NCBI GenBank assembly: GCA_000753455.2
Contig: LM994670.1
Location: 1,041,005-1,105,004 of the forward strand
Length of the DNA stretch: 64,000 nucleotides
From: Clostridium jeddahitimonense
GTDB taxonomy: Bacteria; Bacillota; Clostridia; Clostridiales; Clostridiaceae
Direction: 5' to 3'
The stretch's first letter is position 1. The number at the start of each line of letters is the position of its first letter. A program made the position numbers and the translations under genes. Below are positions 16,768-26,733 of the stretch, piece after piece. The notes under the pieces were generated by a model that had not been told where the DNA came from, ran no database searches, and saw only the letters and a list, made by a program, of their open reading frames with translations.

Positions 16768-18681
16768 ATGTTTACTAAGAGGCAAACAAATATATTGGAG
16801 ATAATTCTAAAGAACACATCTGGAATTACTGGTTCTAATATTGGAGAAAAACTTTCAGTTTCATCAAGAACTATTAGAAATGATATTTCACAGATAAATT
16901 CACTTTTAAGTAATGATAATATAACTGTTTCATCATCTCATAAGAGTGGATATTTTTTAAAGAATGAGTATATAGAGAAGTTAAAGGAAATATTGAATAA
17001 CGAAAAAGGGTTAAATTCAGATTATCATTTAGATGATCATAGAGATTTCGTTGTATTAGGTAAAATTCTTTTTGAAGGAAAACAAAATATATATGATTTA
17101 AGTGAAATATTATTTGTTTCTACAAGAACTGTATATAAAGTTGTTAAGAGTCTACAGGAAAGTATGGCAACAAAATATTTATTTAATGGAATAAAATACG
17201 AAAAAGAGTATGTTTTTGTTGAAGCATCTGAAGAAGAGATTAGAAAGTTACTTTTTAAAATAGTTAGTGTCAGTGTGTTTGAAAAGACAATATCATTAAA
17301 AGAAGTTCAGATTATATTTGATGATAACTTTAGTTTAGAAGATCTACATTCTATTTGTGATAAAGTAAAAAAGTGTTTTATAGATAAAAAGAATTTTGTT
17401 GATGAAGAATATATAGTTATACTAAGTTGGCTTCTATACATAGCTAAAATAAGAAGTAGCAATGGTTATTTAAATCAACAAAGTAAAATTAAATTAACAG
17501 ATAAGAATGCTTTGCAAACAATAGATGATTTATTAGAAGCTGGAGTTAAGTTAAATAAAAATGATATAGAGCCTATTTATAAATTTTTATGGACTAAAAA
17601 ATTAACTTCCGAAAATCAGATAAGTGAAATTACTAATATTGTTTTAAGCGATTTTATTTGTGCAATTAAAGAAAAATATGATGTTGATTTAACTGATAAT
17701 AATGAATTTTTAGAAAATCTATTAGAGTATATGGAATACATGTTACGACGTATACAAAGTGACTATCAATTCGTAAATTCTATAAAGAACGATATTAAAA
17801 ATAGATATCCATTTGCTTATGAAATTTCAATGCTAATAGTTGAGATAGTATATAAGTATTTTAATAAATACACAAAGGATGATGAAGTAGCCAATATAGC
17901 AATTTATCTAGAACCTCTTTTAGATAATTTTACGTATAAGACTAAGTTACTTATGATAACAGATTCTAGGGTTGGAATTAATGGCTTAATTCAGAGATGG
18001 ATTAGTGATAATTTTTATAATAAAGTAGAGATTTTAGGGAAAATATCTTTAAATCAGTTAAGTAATTATAAAGATATAGATGATGCAGAGATTATTATAT
18101 CTCCTATTAATATAGAAAAAGAAGTCAAAGTTCCTACATGTGTGATTGAAAGTATACCGGATAGTAATGATATACAGAGATTAAAGCAAATGATGCATAA
18201 AGTTAATATTGGAACTAAATTTGAAGATATTATTAAGAAGTACTTTGAGAAAGATTTAATAGAAATATATGATGAAGAATATAGCTTTGATGAATTAATA
18301 ATGAAACAGGCTAAAAAGTTTAAAAAAGTAGGTTGTATTTTAAATGAAAAAGAATTTGTAGATGATATATTGGCTAGGGAAAGAGATTATCCTACGGTTA
18401 TTGGGGAGTCTGTTATGATACCACGGCCAAGGAAGACTTTTTCAGAAAAGATTTTAGTGAGTGTAGCTCTTTTAAAGAAACCTATTTCATATAAAGGAAA
18501 AAATATAAGGATTTTATTTTTATCAACACAAACACATAAAGCAAATTATGATTTAAGTCTTCTATATGAATTATTTAAAAGAGTAGCCTTAAATAAGTGT
18601 ATATTAAGATCATTGATTGACTTAGAAGATAAAAGTGAATTTTTACAATCGTTCATTGAGTTATCTAAGAATATCAAATAA
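16768..18681 (+). CDS. BglG/MtlR-type PRD transcriptional activator with degenerate phosphorylation sites
   Basis: This 637-residue protein has an HTH_11 at 1-60 (SRTIRNDISQINSLL), a second HTH/Mga domain at about 85-150 (VSTRTVYKVVKSL), two PRD regions (about 165-290 and 290-385), an EIIB-like region (LLMITDSRVGINGLIQRW) and an EIIA-like C-terminus. Proteins of this type are DNA-binding activators of PTS operons. The expected phospho-His of the EIIA core is replaced: IPRPR at about 551-555 instead of IPH. The usual PRD His are also absent (for example IAIYL at the second PRD2 site). I chose ATG 16768, which follows GAGAGGTG; the TTG eleven codons earlier has no such site. Confidence 0.85.
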   Translation: MFTKRQTNILEIILKNTSGITGSNIGEKLSVSSRTIRNDISQINSLLSNDNITVSSSHKSGYFLKNEYIEKLKEILNNEKGLNSDYHLDDHRDFVVLGKILFEGKQNIYDLSEILFVSTRTVYKVVKSLQESMATKYLFNGIKYEKEYVFVEASEEEIRKLLFKIVSVSVFEKTISLKEVQIIFDDNFSLEDLHSICDKVKKCFIDKKNFVDEEYIVILSWLLYIAKIRSSNGYLNQQSKIKLTDKNALQTIDDLLEAGVKLNKNDIEPIYKFLWTKKLTSENQISEITNIVLSDFICAIKEKYDVDLTDNNEFLENLLEYMEYMLRRIQSDYQFVNSIKNDIKNRYPFAYEISMLIVEIVYKYFNKYTKDDEVANIAIYLEPLLDNFTYKTKLLMITDSRVGINGLIQRWISDNFYNKVEILGKISLNQLSNYKDIDDAEIIISPINIEKEVKVPTCVIESIPDSNDIQRLKQMMHKVNIGTKFEDIIKKYFEKDLIEIYDEEYSFDELIMKQAKKFKKVGCILNEKEFVDDILARERDYPTVIGESVMIPRPRKTFSEKILVSVALLKKPISYKGKNIRILFLSTQTHKANYDLSLLYELFKRVALNKCILRSLIDLEDKSEFLQSFIELSKNIK

Positions 18682-18721
18682 CTTTAAATATAAATATTTT
18701 TAAAAACAAGGAGAAATTATT

Positions 18722-19324
18722 ATGAGTTACATGATGTGGGCAGAAATAAAGACAAGAAATGGTTTTGTAGCAGATGAAATTATTTCATCTTATCAAAAAG
18801 CAGTAAGAAGATCAATGGTAGAAGAGGCATGTGAATATGCATATGAATTATATATAACTTCACCACAATTATTAGATAAATTATGGAGAAGAATATTAAC
18901 TATATCTGTTGAAGATGTTGGATTTGGTAATCTAGATGCAGCAGTTCAAGTTAATGCATTAAATGAAATGAGAAAGAACTATCCATATGATGATGGAGAT
19001 CAACCAATGTACTTCATCCATGCAACAAGAATTTTAGCAGAAAGCACTAAAGACCGTTCAAGTGATTACTTAAAGAACATAGTAATTAAGAGCTTTGCAA
19101 TGGGTAAAAAGCCAGAGGTTATGGATGTTGCTTTAGACAAGCACACTAAGAGAGGTCAAGAAATGGGAAGAGGTTCAAAGCACTTCTTTGAAGAAGGAAC
19201 TAAAGTAATACCTCAACTTGAAATTGACAATGATTATAGAGAGAGATATGGAAAAATCTTAGAAGTATACAAGCCAGAAGATGCTGTAGAAAACGCATTT
19301 GTTTACGGAAAAGATCAATATTAA
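18722..19324 (+). CDS. stand-alone protein resembling the C-terminal domain of RarA/MgsA
   Basis: This 200-residue soluble protein carries the signatures SVEDVGFGN, HATRILAEST and DKHTKRGQEMGRGSKHFFEEG. These resemble the C-terminal tetramerisation domain of the RarA/MgsA AAA+ ATPases, but the ATPase module is missing. ATG follows AAGGAG, 40 bases after the PRD regulator, so it is cotranscribed with it, and it ends at a terminator. Codon use is that of a highly expressed gene (many GAA/AGA/TTA, smooth). Why such a domain sits in a sugar cluster is unknown; an accessory role in the pathway is possible. Confidence 0.65.
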   Translation: MSYMMWAEIKTRNGFVADEIISSYQKAVRRSMVEEACEYAYELYITSPQLLDKLWRRILTISVEDVGFGNLDAAVQVNALNEMRKNYPYDDGDQPMYFIHATRILAESTKDRSSDYLKNIVIKSFAMGKKPEVMDVALDKHTKRGQEMGRGSKHFFEEGTKVIPQLEIDNDYRERYGKILEVYKPEDAVENAFVYGKDQY

Positions 19325-19326
19325 TT

Positions 19327-19362
19327 AAAAAGAGCAGGGGGAATAATTCTCTGCTCTTTTAA
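19327..19362 (+). terminator. intrinsic terminator
   Basis: The AAAAGAGCAG stem (19328-19337) pairs with 19351-19360 and is followed by T-rich sequence. It separates the regulator transcript from the glucosidase promoter. Confidence 0.85.
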
Positions 19363-19364
19363 TC

Positions 19365-19383
19365 TTTCCTAAGAGTTAGGAAA
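19365..19383. promoter_or_regulatory. operator dyad 2 (TTTCCTA-N5-TAGGAAA)
   Basis: The same arms and spacing as at 16627. It lies 8 bases upstream of the -35 of the glucosidase promoter, centred near -53, a position typical for activators. Confidence 0.75.
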
Positions 19384-19391
19384 TTTATGGG

Positions 19392-19420
19392 TTGAGGTGT
19401 AAAGCTTTAATTAATATAAT
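19392..19420 (+). promoter_or_regulatory. promoter of 6-phospho-alpha-glucosidase gene
   Basis: TTGAGG (19392-19397), a 17-base spacer and a perfect TATAAT (19415-19420). This gives a leader of about 150 bases before the ATG at 19578. Confidence 0.7.
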
Positions 19421-19562
19421 TTAGTTGAAAAGAAAATTTCTTATGGTACTTAAAGTTTTAGACAATAGTTTACTAGAAATAGTAGATGAACTTATTTAAC
19501 TTATCAAGTACATAGTAAAAGAGAGTGCTGAAGTACTCTTAAATTTGTAGAGTAAAAGTTAA

Positions 19563-20906
<1,344 letters not shown>

Positions 20907-21120
20907 TTGAACAGTATATTTTAATATAAAAATATTAAATAGTGAGTTTTAATAATATAAAGCTATACCATGGAAGTAATAGGACAATGGTATAGCTTCT
21001 TTTCATTTTAATCTCTAGTTTATATTGATAAAAAAAATTCTAAGTGTAAAAACAAAAAACACGAAAATTATTTAAAAAAATAATTATAATATTCAGATGA
21101 AAAGGATTAAAAGAGAAACT

Positions 21121-21140
21121 CTTCCTAACCAGAGAGGAAA
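21121..21140. promoter_or_regulatory. operator dyad 3 (variant, CTTCCTA-N6-GAGGAAA)
   Basis: A degenerate copy of the dyads at 16627 and 19365 with a one-base-longer centre. It is again exactly 8 bases upstream of a -35 box. Confidence 0.6.
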
Positions 21141-21148
21141 ATGTTTGT

Positions 21149-21177
21149 TTGATTACATGTGTAAGGGTAAGTATAAT
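21149..21177 (+). promoter_or_regulatory. promoter of PTS EIIC gene
   Basis: TTGATT (21149-21154), a 17-base spacer and TATAAT (21172-21177). Transcription would start near 21184, just before the AGGAGG of the EIIC gene, which excludes the longer open frame starting at 21097. Confidence 0.7.
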
Positions 21178-21213
21178 AAAGTTAAATTTAACGGAAACTT
21201 AGGAGGTAATAAT

Positions 21214-22512
21214 ATGAAACAAGGTGCTTTTTCTAGATTTATGGAGAAGTGTTTAATGCCAATTGCACAGAAAATTGAAAGTCAAAAGCATTTACAAGCT
21301 ATTAAAGATGGTATTATAGCTGTAATTCCTATAATCATAATCGGATCTTTTAGTTTAATTCCAATAGGGATTGCAAACTTATTCCCAAACAGTGGATTTT
21401 ATGAATTCGTAAATACTAATATTAATTATTTCAATTTACCAGGATTTTTTACAACTAATCTTATGTCTTTATATGCTGCATTCTTCATTGCAGATAGTTT
21501 ACAAAAGAAATATAATTTAAACTCAAGTTTAATTGGAATAACATCAGTTTTATGTCACTTAGTATTATCTGTATCAATTGCAGATTTTGCAAATCCAACA
21601 ACATGGAATGTATCATCTTTAGGAGCTGAAGGGCTATTTGTAAGTATGATAGTTTCAATAGTAGTTGTTGAAATAAGTAGATTATGTAAAGAAAAGAATT
21701 TAGTAATTAAGATGCCAGATAGCGTACCACCAATGGTTGCAGAATCATTTACAATATTAATTCCATTAATATTAAACTTTGCTCTAGCAGTAGCAGGATC
21801 AATAATTTGTATGAACATGGCGGGAGTAACATTCCCACAATTAATAATGAAATTACTTGCTCCAGCAATTACTTCAATGGATTCACTACCAGCTGTTATG
21901 TTAGTGATATTCTTAACTCAATTATTATGGTTCTTTGGATTACATGGAGCTTCAATAACATCAAGTGTATGGGCAGCCTTTGCAATTAGCTATGGTGCAG
22001 CAAATGCAGCGGCAGTAGCAGCAGGCCAAGCACCTCAACATGTATTTACTTTTGGATTCTATTATGGATTCTTACAAGTAACTGGATCAGGTATCACATT
22101 AGGTCTTGTTTTCTTAATGATGAGAAGTAAAGCTAAATCACTTAAAGCTATAGGTAAATTAGGTATAGTACCAAGTTTCTTTGGAATAAATGAGCCGGTA
22201 ATATTTGGTGCACCATTAATAATGAACCCATTTATGTTTTTACCATTCGTATTTGGACCAGTAGTAGTTGCAGGTTTAAATTATCTAGCTATGTCAACAG
22301 GATTAGTTGGACTTCCATTATACGAAGCACCAGGATTCCTACCACCAGGATTCCAAGCCTTTTTATTAACATTAGATTGGAAAGCATTTGCTCTAGCAAT
22401 ATTTAATGTATTATTTATGACAGCATTATACTATCCATTCTTCAAGGCTATGGAAAAAGACGAATTAAGAAAAGAAGCTATTGCAGAAGGAAAGGCTAAT
22501 GGAGTAGCGTAA
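21214..22512 (+). CDS. PTS EIIC, lactose/cellobiose-type family
   Basis: This 432-residue membrane protein has about ten helices. It starts MKQGAFSRFMEKCLMPIAQKI and has FFGLHGA, the GINEPVIFGAPLIMNP loop and a PLYEAPGFLPPGFQAF-like C-terminal part, all typical of the Lac-family EIIC. No EIIA or EIIB gene is adjacent, so those parts must come from elsewhere. I chose ATG 21214 because AGGAGG lies seven bases upstream and the promoter at 21149 lies inside the alternative 39-residue extension. With the GH4 enzyme it should import and cleave a glucosyl disaccharide such as maltose, sucrose isomers or trehalose-like sugars. Confidence 0.85.
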   Translation: MKQGAFSRFMEKCLMPIAQKIESQKHLQAIKDGIIAVIPIIIIGSFSLIPIGIANLFPNSGFYEFVNTNINYFNLPGFFTTNLMSLYAAFFIADSLQKKYNLNSSLIGITSVLCHLVLSVSIADFANPTTWNVSSLGAEGLFVSMIVSIVVVEISRLCKEKNLVIKMPDSVPPMVAESFTILIPLILNFALAVAGSIICMNMAGVTFPQLIMKLLAPAITSMDSLPAVMLVIFLTQLLWFFGLHGASITSSVWAAFAISYGAANAAAVAAGQAPQHVFTFGFYYGFLQVTGSGITLGLVFLMMRSKAKSLKAIGKLGIVPSFFGINEPVIFGAPLIMNPFMFLPFVFGPVVVAGLNYLAMSTGLVGLPLYEAPGFLPPGFQAFLLTLDWKAFALAIFNVLFMTALYYPFFKAMEKDELRKEAIAEGKANGVA

Positions 22513-22521
22513 TAGATATAG

Positions 22522-22550
22522 AAATAAAGTGCTTTGCACTTTATTTTTTT
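22522..22550 (+). terminator. intrinsic terminator before deoD
   Basis: An 11-base stem AAATAAAGTGC (22522-22532) pairs with 22536-22546 and is followed by Ts. Its tail runs straight into the ribosome binding site of deoD, so deoD depends on read-through or a promoter I cannot see. Confidence 0.9.
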
Positions 22551-22564
22551 GAAGGGAGATAATA

Positions 22565-23284
22565 ATGGGAACTATACATATAGAAGCTAATAAAGAAGAG
22601 ATTGCTAAAATAGTACTTATGCCAGGGGATCCTTTAAGAGCACAATTTATTGCAGAAAATTATTTAGAAGATGCAGTACAAATAAATAAAGTTAGAAATA
22701 TGTTTGGATTTACAGGGTACTATAAAGGAATTAGAGTAACTGTAATGTCATCAGGTATGGGAGGCCCATCAATGGGAATATACTCACATGAGCTTTTTAA
22801 TAAGTATGATGTAGATGCTATTATAAGAATAGGTTCTACTGGAGCTTATAGTGAAAAGTTAAATATGCATGATGTAATGCTTGTTGAAAGTAGTTGGAGT
22901 CAATCTACCTATGCTAAAACTTATAGCGGATATGAAGAAGATATTGTTTATCCAAATAGTGAATTAAACTCTCTTATTAAAGAAGTATCAGATAACTTAA
23001 ATATTAGTATAAAGACAGGTAGGATACATTCAACTGATGCTTTCTACACAATGGATAAAAGTGTACTACATCATATAAGAGACACTTACGGATGTCTTGG
23101 AGTAGAGATGGAATCTTTCGCTCTATTACATAATGCAAATGTTGCAGGAAAGAAAGCAGCATGCCTATTAACAGTTGCAGATCATGCCTTAACTAATGAG
23201 AAGGCTACAGTTGAAGAAAGACAACATGCTTTTGAAAATATGATAAATTTAGCCTTAGGTACAGTAGTAGAGTATTCTAAATAG
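22565..23284 (+). CDS. deoD: purine nucleoside phosphorylase, DeoD type
   Basis: This 239-residue hexameric-type PNP cleaves (deoxy)purine nucleosides to base and (deoxy)ribose-1-phosphate. Landmarks are MPGDPLRAQFIAE, RNMFGFTGYYKG, SSGMGGPSMGIYSHEL, IRIGSTGAY, GVEMESFALL and TVADHALTNE...EERQ (the Asp is the general acid). ATG follows GAAGGGAG. It follows the PTS gene by 52 bases with only a terminator between. There is no obvious pathway link to the sugar cluster. Confidence 0.93.
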   Translation: MGTIHIEANKEEIAKIVLMPGDPLRAQFIAENYLEDAVQINKVRNMFGFTGYYKGIRVTVMSSGMGGPSMGIYSHELFNKYDVDAIIRIGSTGAYSEKLNMHDVMLVESSWSQSTYAKTYSGYEEDIVYPNSELNSLIKEVSDNLNISIKTGRIHSTDAFYTMDKSVLHHIRDTYGCLGVEMESFALLHNANVAGKKAACLLTVADHALTNEKATVEERQHAFENMINLALGTVVEYSK

Positions 23285-23317
23285 TAGTAAAATTAAGTGA
23301 AAATATAATAAGTTATT

Positions 23318-23358
23318 AAAAGTCTAAGTATATAAAATTTATACTTAGGCTTTTTTTT
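23318..23358 (+). terminator. intrinsic terminator after deoD
   Basis: A 15-base stem with one G-U pair (23318-23332 and 23340-23354) is followed by a T run. Confidence 0.9.
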
Positions 23359-23451
23359 CTTGCAAAAAAAAGATATATTAGTAAAAATAAGTAAAACTAT
23401 GTATAATAAGTTATATAGATGAAGAAAATGTTTTCAAAATGGAGATTATTA

Positions 23452-25161
23452 ATGAGAAAGCGAAAAAGTACATTGCAAAAGGAACTAATAGTTTTATGTG
23501 TTTTTACCTGTGTAGTAGCCATGATAGTTCAAGGTGGAATATTAACTAGCGTATTTGCTAGAATATTTTCTAAGAATGTTAGAGAGGATATATCTTTTTA
23601 TATAGAAAGAGTGAATAATGATTTTAACAATAAATTACAATTTTTAGAGGAAAGCATTATGTATATACGTAATGATTCTATTATGGCTGATTTTTTTAAT
23701 GATGTTAATTATAGCAAAGAAGAAGTAAGTAAGAGATTAAGTTATTGTGGTAATCTTTTTTCAGAAAGAAATATGGTAAATCAAAATTATCCGTTTATTA
23801 CTCAGATTTTCTTGTTTAATAATAAGGGGGATAGTATAAATAGCGTTTTTTACCCTACCACTATTGAACATTTGAAGTTAGTATCTGAAGAGTATAGTGA
23901 GATAAATAAAAAGTTTTTAACTGAAAATAGTGAATATTATTTTAAGATAAATAAAAGTAGTGTAGATATAATATTCAAAATTTATGATAAGTATTTAGTT
24001 GAAAAAGGAAGTTGCATAGTTCAATTAAATAGCTTGGCTATAAAGGAAATATTTAATGAAATTGAAAAGTATAATGATTCAAAATGGGTATTAGTTGGTA
24101 ATGATAGTTTAGTAGTTCAGTCAAATAATATCGAAGATATATATGATGAAATAATTTATAAAGGGGATACAAGTGTTGAAGATAATAAAAAAGACTTAAA
24201 TAGTAAGTATTTTTTATCTCAAAAGCAAAACTCTTTTGGATTAAAAACAATGGTATTAGTTTCAAAATCTAATATTTATGATTATATAAAATCTAGCATA
24301 ATGATTATGGTGGGAATAATTATTATATTACTTTTATGTATTGCAGCTATTGTATTTTTTGTTGCATATCGTTTTACTGTGCCTTTGAAAATAGTAGCAG
24401 ATAAAATAAGAGAATTTGGAAAAGGAAACTTTGATACTAAGCTTGAGGAGTTTAACACCCAAGAGTTAACAGATATAAGCTTTGTTTTTAATGAGATGAC
24501 AGATAAGATTAACTATCTAATAAAACAGGTATATGAAAATCAGTTATTAACTACAAAAGCTCAAATTCAATATTTACAATCACAGATAAATCCACATTTT
24601 ATGTTTAATATTTTATCTATGATAGGTATAAAGGCCAAAATGTCTGATAATGATGAAGTGCATAAGATGATATATGCTTTTTCGAAGCTAATACAAGGGA
24701 AAATATTTAGAAAAGAAGAAATTACAATTCCTTTATCAGAAGAAATGGAACTAGTTGAGTTTTATCTATTCTTACAAAGTAACAGATTTGCAGATAAAAT
24801 TTCGTACAATATAACTTATGAGGATGAAGAGTTAAAAAAAATATTAATACCTAGATTAAGTATAGAGCCAATTGTAGAAAATGCGGTACTACATGGATTA
24901 GAACCGAAAGAAGATTCAGGAACAATAGAGGTATTAATTAGAAAAGATGGAGATCGCCTTTTAATAGAAGTTAAAGATGATGGTGTAGGGTTCAATCAAG
25001 AGGAGAGTTATAATGATACAGTTGCTTACAAAGAACATACTCATGTTGGGATATATAACACCCAAAAATTAATAAATAACTTATATGGTGATGATTTTGG
25101 AATTGATATAGAAAGTAAGGTTGGGGTAGGAACTTCAGTATTTATTAAATTACCTATGTAA
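23452..25161 (+). CDS. sensor histidine kinase, YesM-like (LytS/His_kinase family)
   Basis: This 569-residue kinase has membrane helix 1 near 15-37, an extracellular sensor of about 240 residues, helix 2 near 285-310, HAMP (FTVPLKIVADKIREFG) and a His_kinase domain with SQINPHFMFN (His382). An HATPase domain follows (IVENAVLHGL, EVKDDGVGF, HVGIYNTQKLINNLYG). Such kinases sense carbohydrates and partner AraC-type regulators. I prefer ATG 23452 (GGAG seven bases upstream) over ATG 23419, which has no visible binding site. It forms an operon with the regulator, 12 bases downstream. Confidence 0.9.
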   Translation: MRKRKSTLQKELIVLCVFTCVVAMIVQGGILTSVFARIFSKNVREDISFYIERVNNDFNNKLQFLEESIMYIRNDSIMADFFNDVNYSKEEVSKRLSYCGNLFSERNMVNQNYPFITQIFLFNNKGDSINSVFYPTTIEHLKLVSEEYSEINKKFLTENSEYYFKINKSSVDIIFKIYDKYLVEKGSCIVQLNSLAIKEIFNEIEKYNDSKWVLVGNDSLVVQSNNIEDIYDEIIYKGDTSVEDNKKDLNSKYFLSQKQNSFGLKTMVLVSKSNIYDYIKSSIMIMVGIIIILLLCIAAIVFFVAYRFTVPLKIVADKIREFGKGNFDTKLEEFNTQELTDISFVFNEMTDKINYLIKQVYENQLLTTKAQIQYLQSQINPHFMFNILSMIGIKAKMSDNDEVHKMIYAFSKLIQGKIFRKEEITIPLSEEMELVEFYLFLQSNRFADKISYNITYEDEELKKILIPRLSIEPIVENAVLHGLEPKEDSGTIEVLIRKDGDRLLIEVKDDGVGFNQEESYNDTVAYKEHTHVGIYNTQKLINNLYGDDFGIDIESKVGVGTSVFIKLPM

Positions 25162-25173
25162 AGGAGTTAAGTC

Positions 25174-26733
25174 ATGTGGAAAGTAATGATTGCAGATGAT
25201 GAGGTTTTTATAAGAGATGGTTTAAAAAAGTTAATTAAATGGGATACTTTAGGGTGTGAGTTAGTATACTCTGCAAAAAATGGACAAGACTTATTAGATA
25301 ATTTTAGTGTTTGTATTCCTAATATAGTTATACTAGATATAAAAATGCCAATAATGAGTGGATTAGAAGTAGTAGCATATTTAAGAGAACACTATCCAGA
25401 AATAAAAATTGTTTTGCTTACAGCTTATGCAGATTTTGAATATACAAAGCAAGCAATATTATATTCAGTAAATGATTATATAGTGAAAACAGCTATTTTA
25501 GAAGAAATACCTAACACAATTTCACGCATTGTGAAAGACTTAGAGGAAGCAAAGGTGAAAGCTAATATAGTACCACAGGGAGAAAGATTATTTTATAGAA
25601 TTTTAATAGAAGATTCAATTATTATTGATGATTATTATTTTGAGTATAAACATTATTATGATTCATTTAATGAAAAGTTTCCTTCTTTTTCTCTTATTTT
25701 ATGTCAGATAGTAAATGAAAATATTCAGCTTAATAGCGCTTTACAAAAGAGTATTTTTGATTTGATGAAAACAGTTTTTGATGGAAATACTTTTAGAAGC
25801 TTTAAAGTTAGTAGAACCGAATATTGTATCATAATTGATGGAGATATAAATAAGAAGGAAAAGATAGAATTTTTATGTAATAAATTTAATAATTTGGCTC
25901 AAAGCTTTTTAGGAATCAAGACTATTATAGGTATAAGTAGATTTTACTCTAGAATAGAAAATGTTAGTAAGGCATATAAAAATACCTTAAAGGAAATAAT
26001 GCAGAACTTTGATGGAGGAAATAATGTAGTTTTCTTTGAAAAAGGAAAGATAAATTATGTAAATAGAAAAGAACAGTTTTATATAGTAGACAGTATAGTA
26101 GATAGTATTAATAATGGAAGATATTTAGAAAGTGTAGATAGTCTAGATAAGCTAATAAATTTATATAATATAAACGGATTAGCTACAACTAAAAGTAGTT
26201 TAATTCTTTTATTGGCCACATGTAGAAAGATATGGCGTGATCAAGGTGCAGATTTAGATAAGGTAATATTTGATAATAGGAATATAGATTCAGAAATATT
26301 AAACACAAAAAAAGTTTTAGAGCTTAAAAATATTTTTAATGATATTATCAATGACACAGTAAAACTAGTACTAGAACAAAAAGAAAGAAGAGATGATTTA
26401 ATTAGAGATATAGATAATTATATAAATAATAATTATTGCAATAGAATCACATTAGATGAAATAGCTAATGAAGTTCATGTTAATTCAAGTTATTTAAGTA
26501 GAATTTATAAATTAAAGACAGGAAAGAATTTATTTGATGTAGTAAATATTAAAAAGATTGAAAAGTCAAAAGAGTATATAGCTAAGTATAATAAAAAAAT
26601 AAATGAAGTTGCTCTTTTAGTAGGATTTTCAGACTCAGCTTATTTTTCAAGGGTATTTAAAAAATACACAGGGCTAACACCAAAAGAGTTTGAAAGAGCA
26701 GAATTAAGTAAAATGAAAAGTGGGATAATATGA
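25174..26733 (+). CDS. response regulator, YesN-like (REC + AraC HTH)
   Basis: This 519-residue protein has a REC domain at 1-120 with Asp55 in VILDIKMPIMSG, a middle region of about 270 residues and a C-terminal AraC HTH pair at about 415-515 (ITLDEIANEVHVNSSYLSRIYKLKTG and INEVALLVGFSDSAYFSRVFKKYTGLTPKEF). AAAGGAG precedes the ATG. Its stop overlaps the start of the following binding-protein gene by four bases (ATGA), so the three proteins are translationally coupled. The likely target is the importer operon at 28195. Confidence 0.93.
   Translation: MWKVMIADDEVFIRDGLKKLIKWDTLGCELVYSAKNGQDLLDNFSVCIPNIVILDIKMPIMSGLEVVAYLREHYPEIKIVLLTAYADFEYTKQAILYSVNDYIVKTAILEEIPNTISRIVKDLEEAKVKANIVPQGERLFYRILIEDSIIIDDYYFEYKHYYDSFNEKFPSFSLILCQIVNENIQLNSALQKSIFDLMKTVFDGNTFRSFKVSRTEYCIIIDGDINKKEKIEFLCNKFNNLAQSFLGIKTIIGISRFYSRIENVSKAYKNTLKEIMQNFDGGNNVVFFEKGKINYVNRKEQFYIVDSIVDSINNGRYLESVDSLDKLINLYNINGLATTKSSLILLLATCRKIWRDQGADLDKVIFDNRNIDSEILNTKKVLELKNIFNDIINDTVKLVLEQKERRDDLIRDIDNYINNNYCNRITLDEIANEVHVNSSYLSRIYKLKTGKNLFDVVNIKKIEKSKEYIAKYNKKINEVALLVGFSDSAYFSRVFKKYTGLTPKEFERAELSKMKSGII

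Noticed and set aside
21097..21213. 39-residue N-terminal extension of the PTS EIIC
   Set aside because: It contains an operator-like dyad and a consensus promoter, has no ribosome binding site and does not resemble EIIC N-termini.
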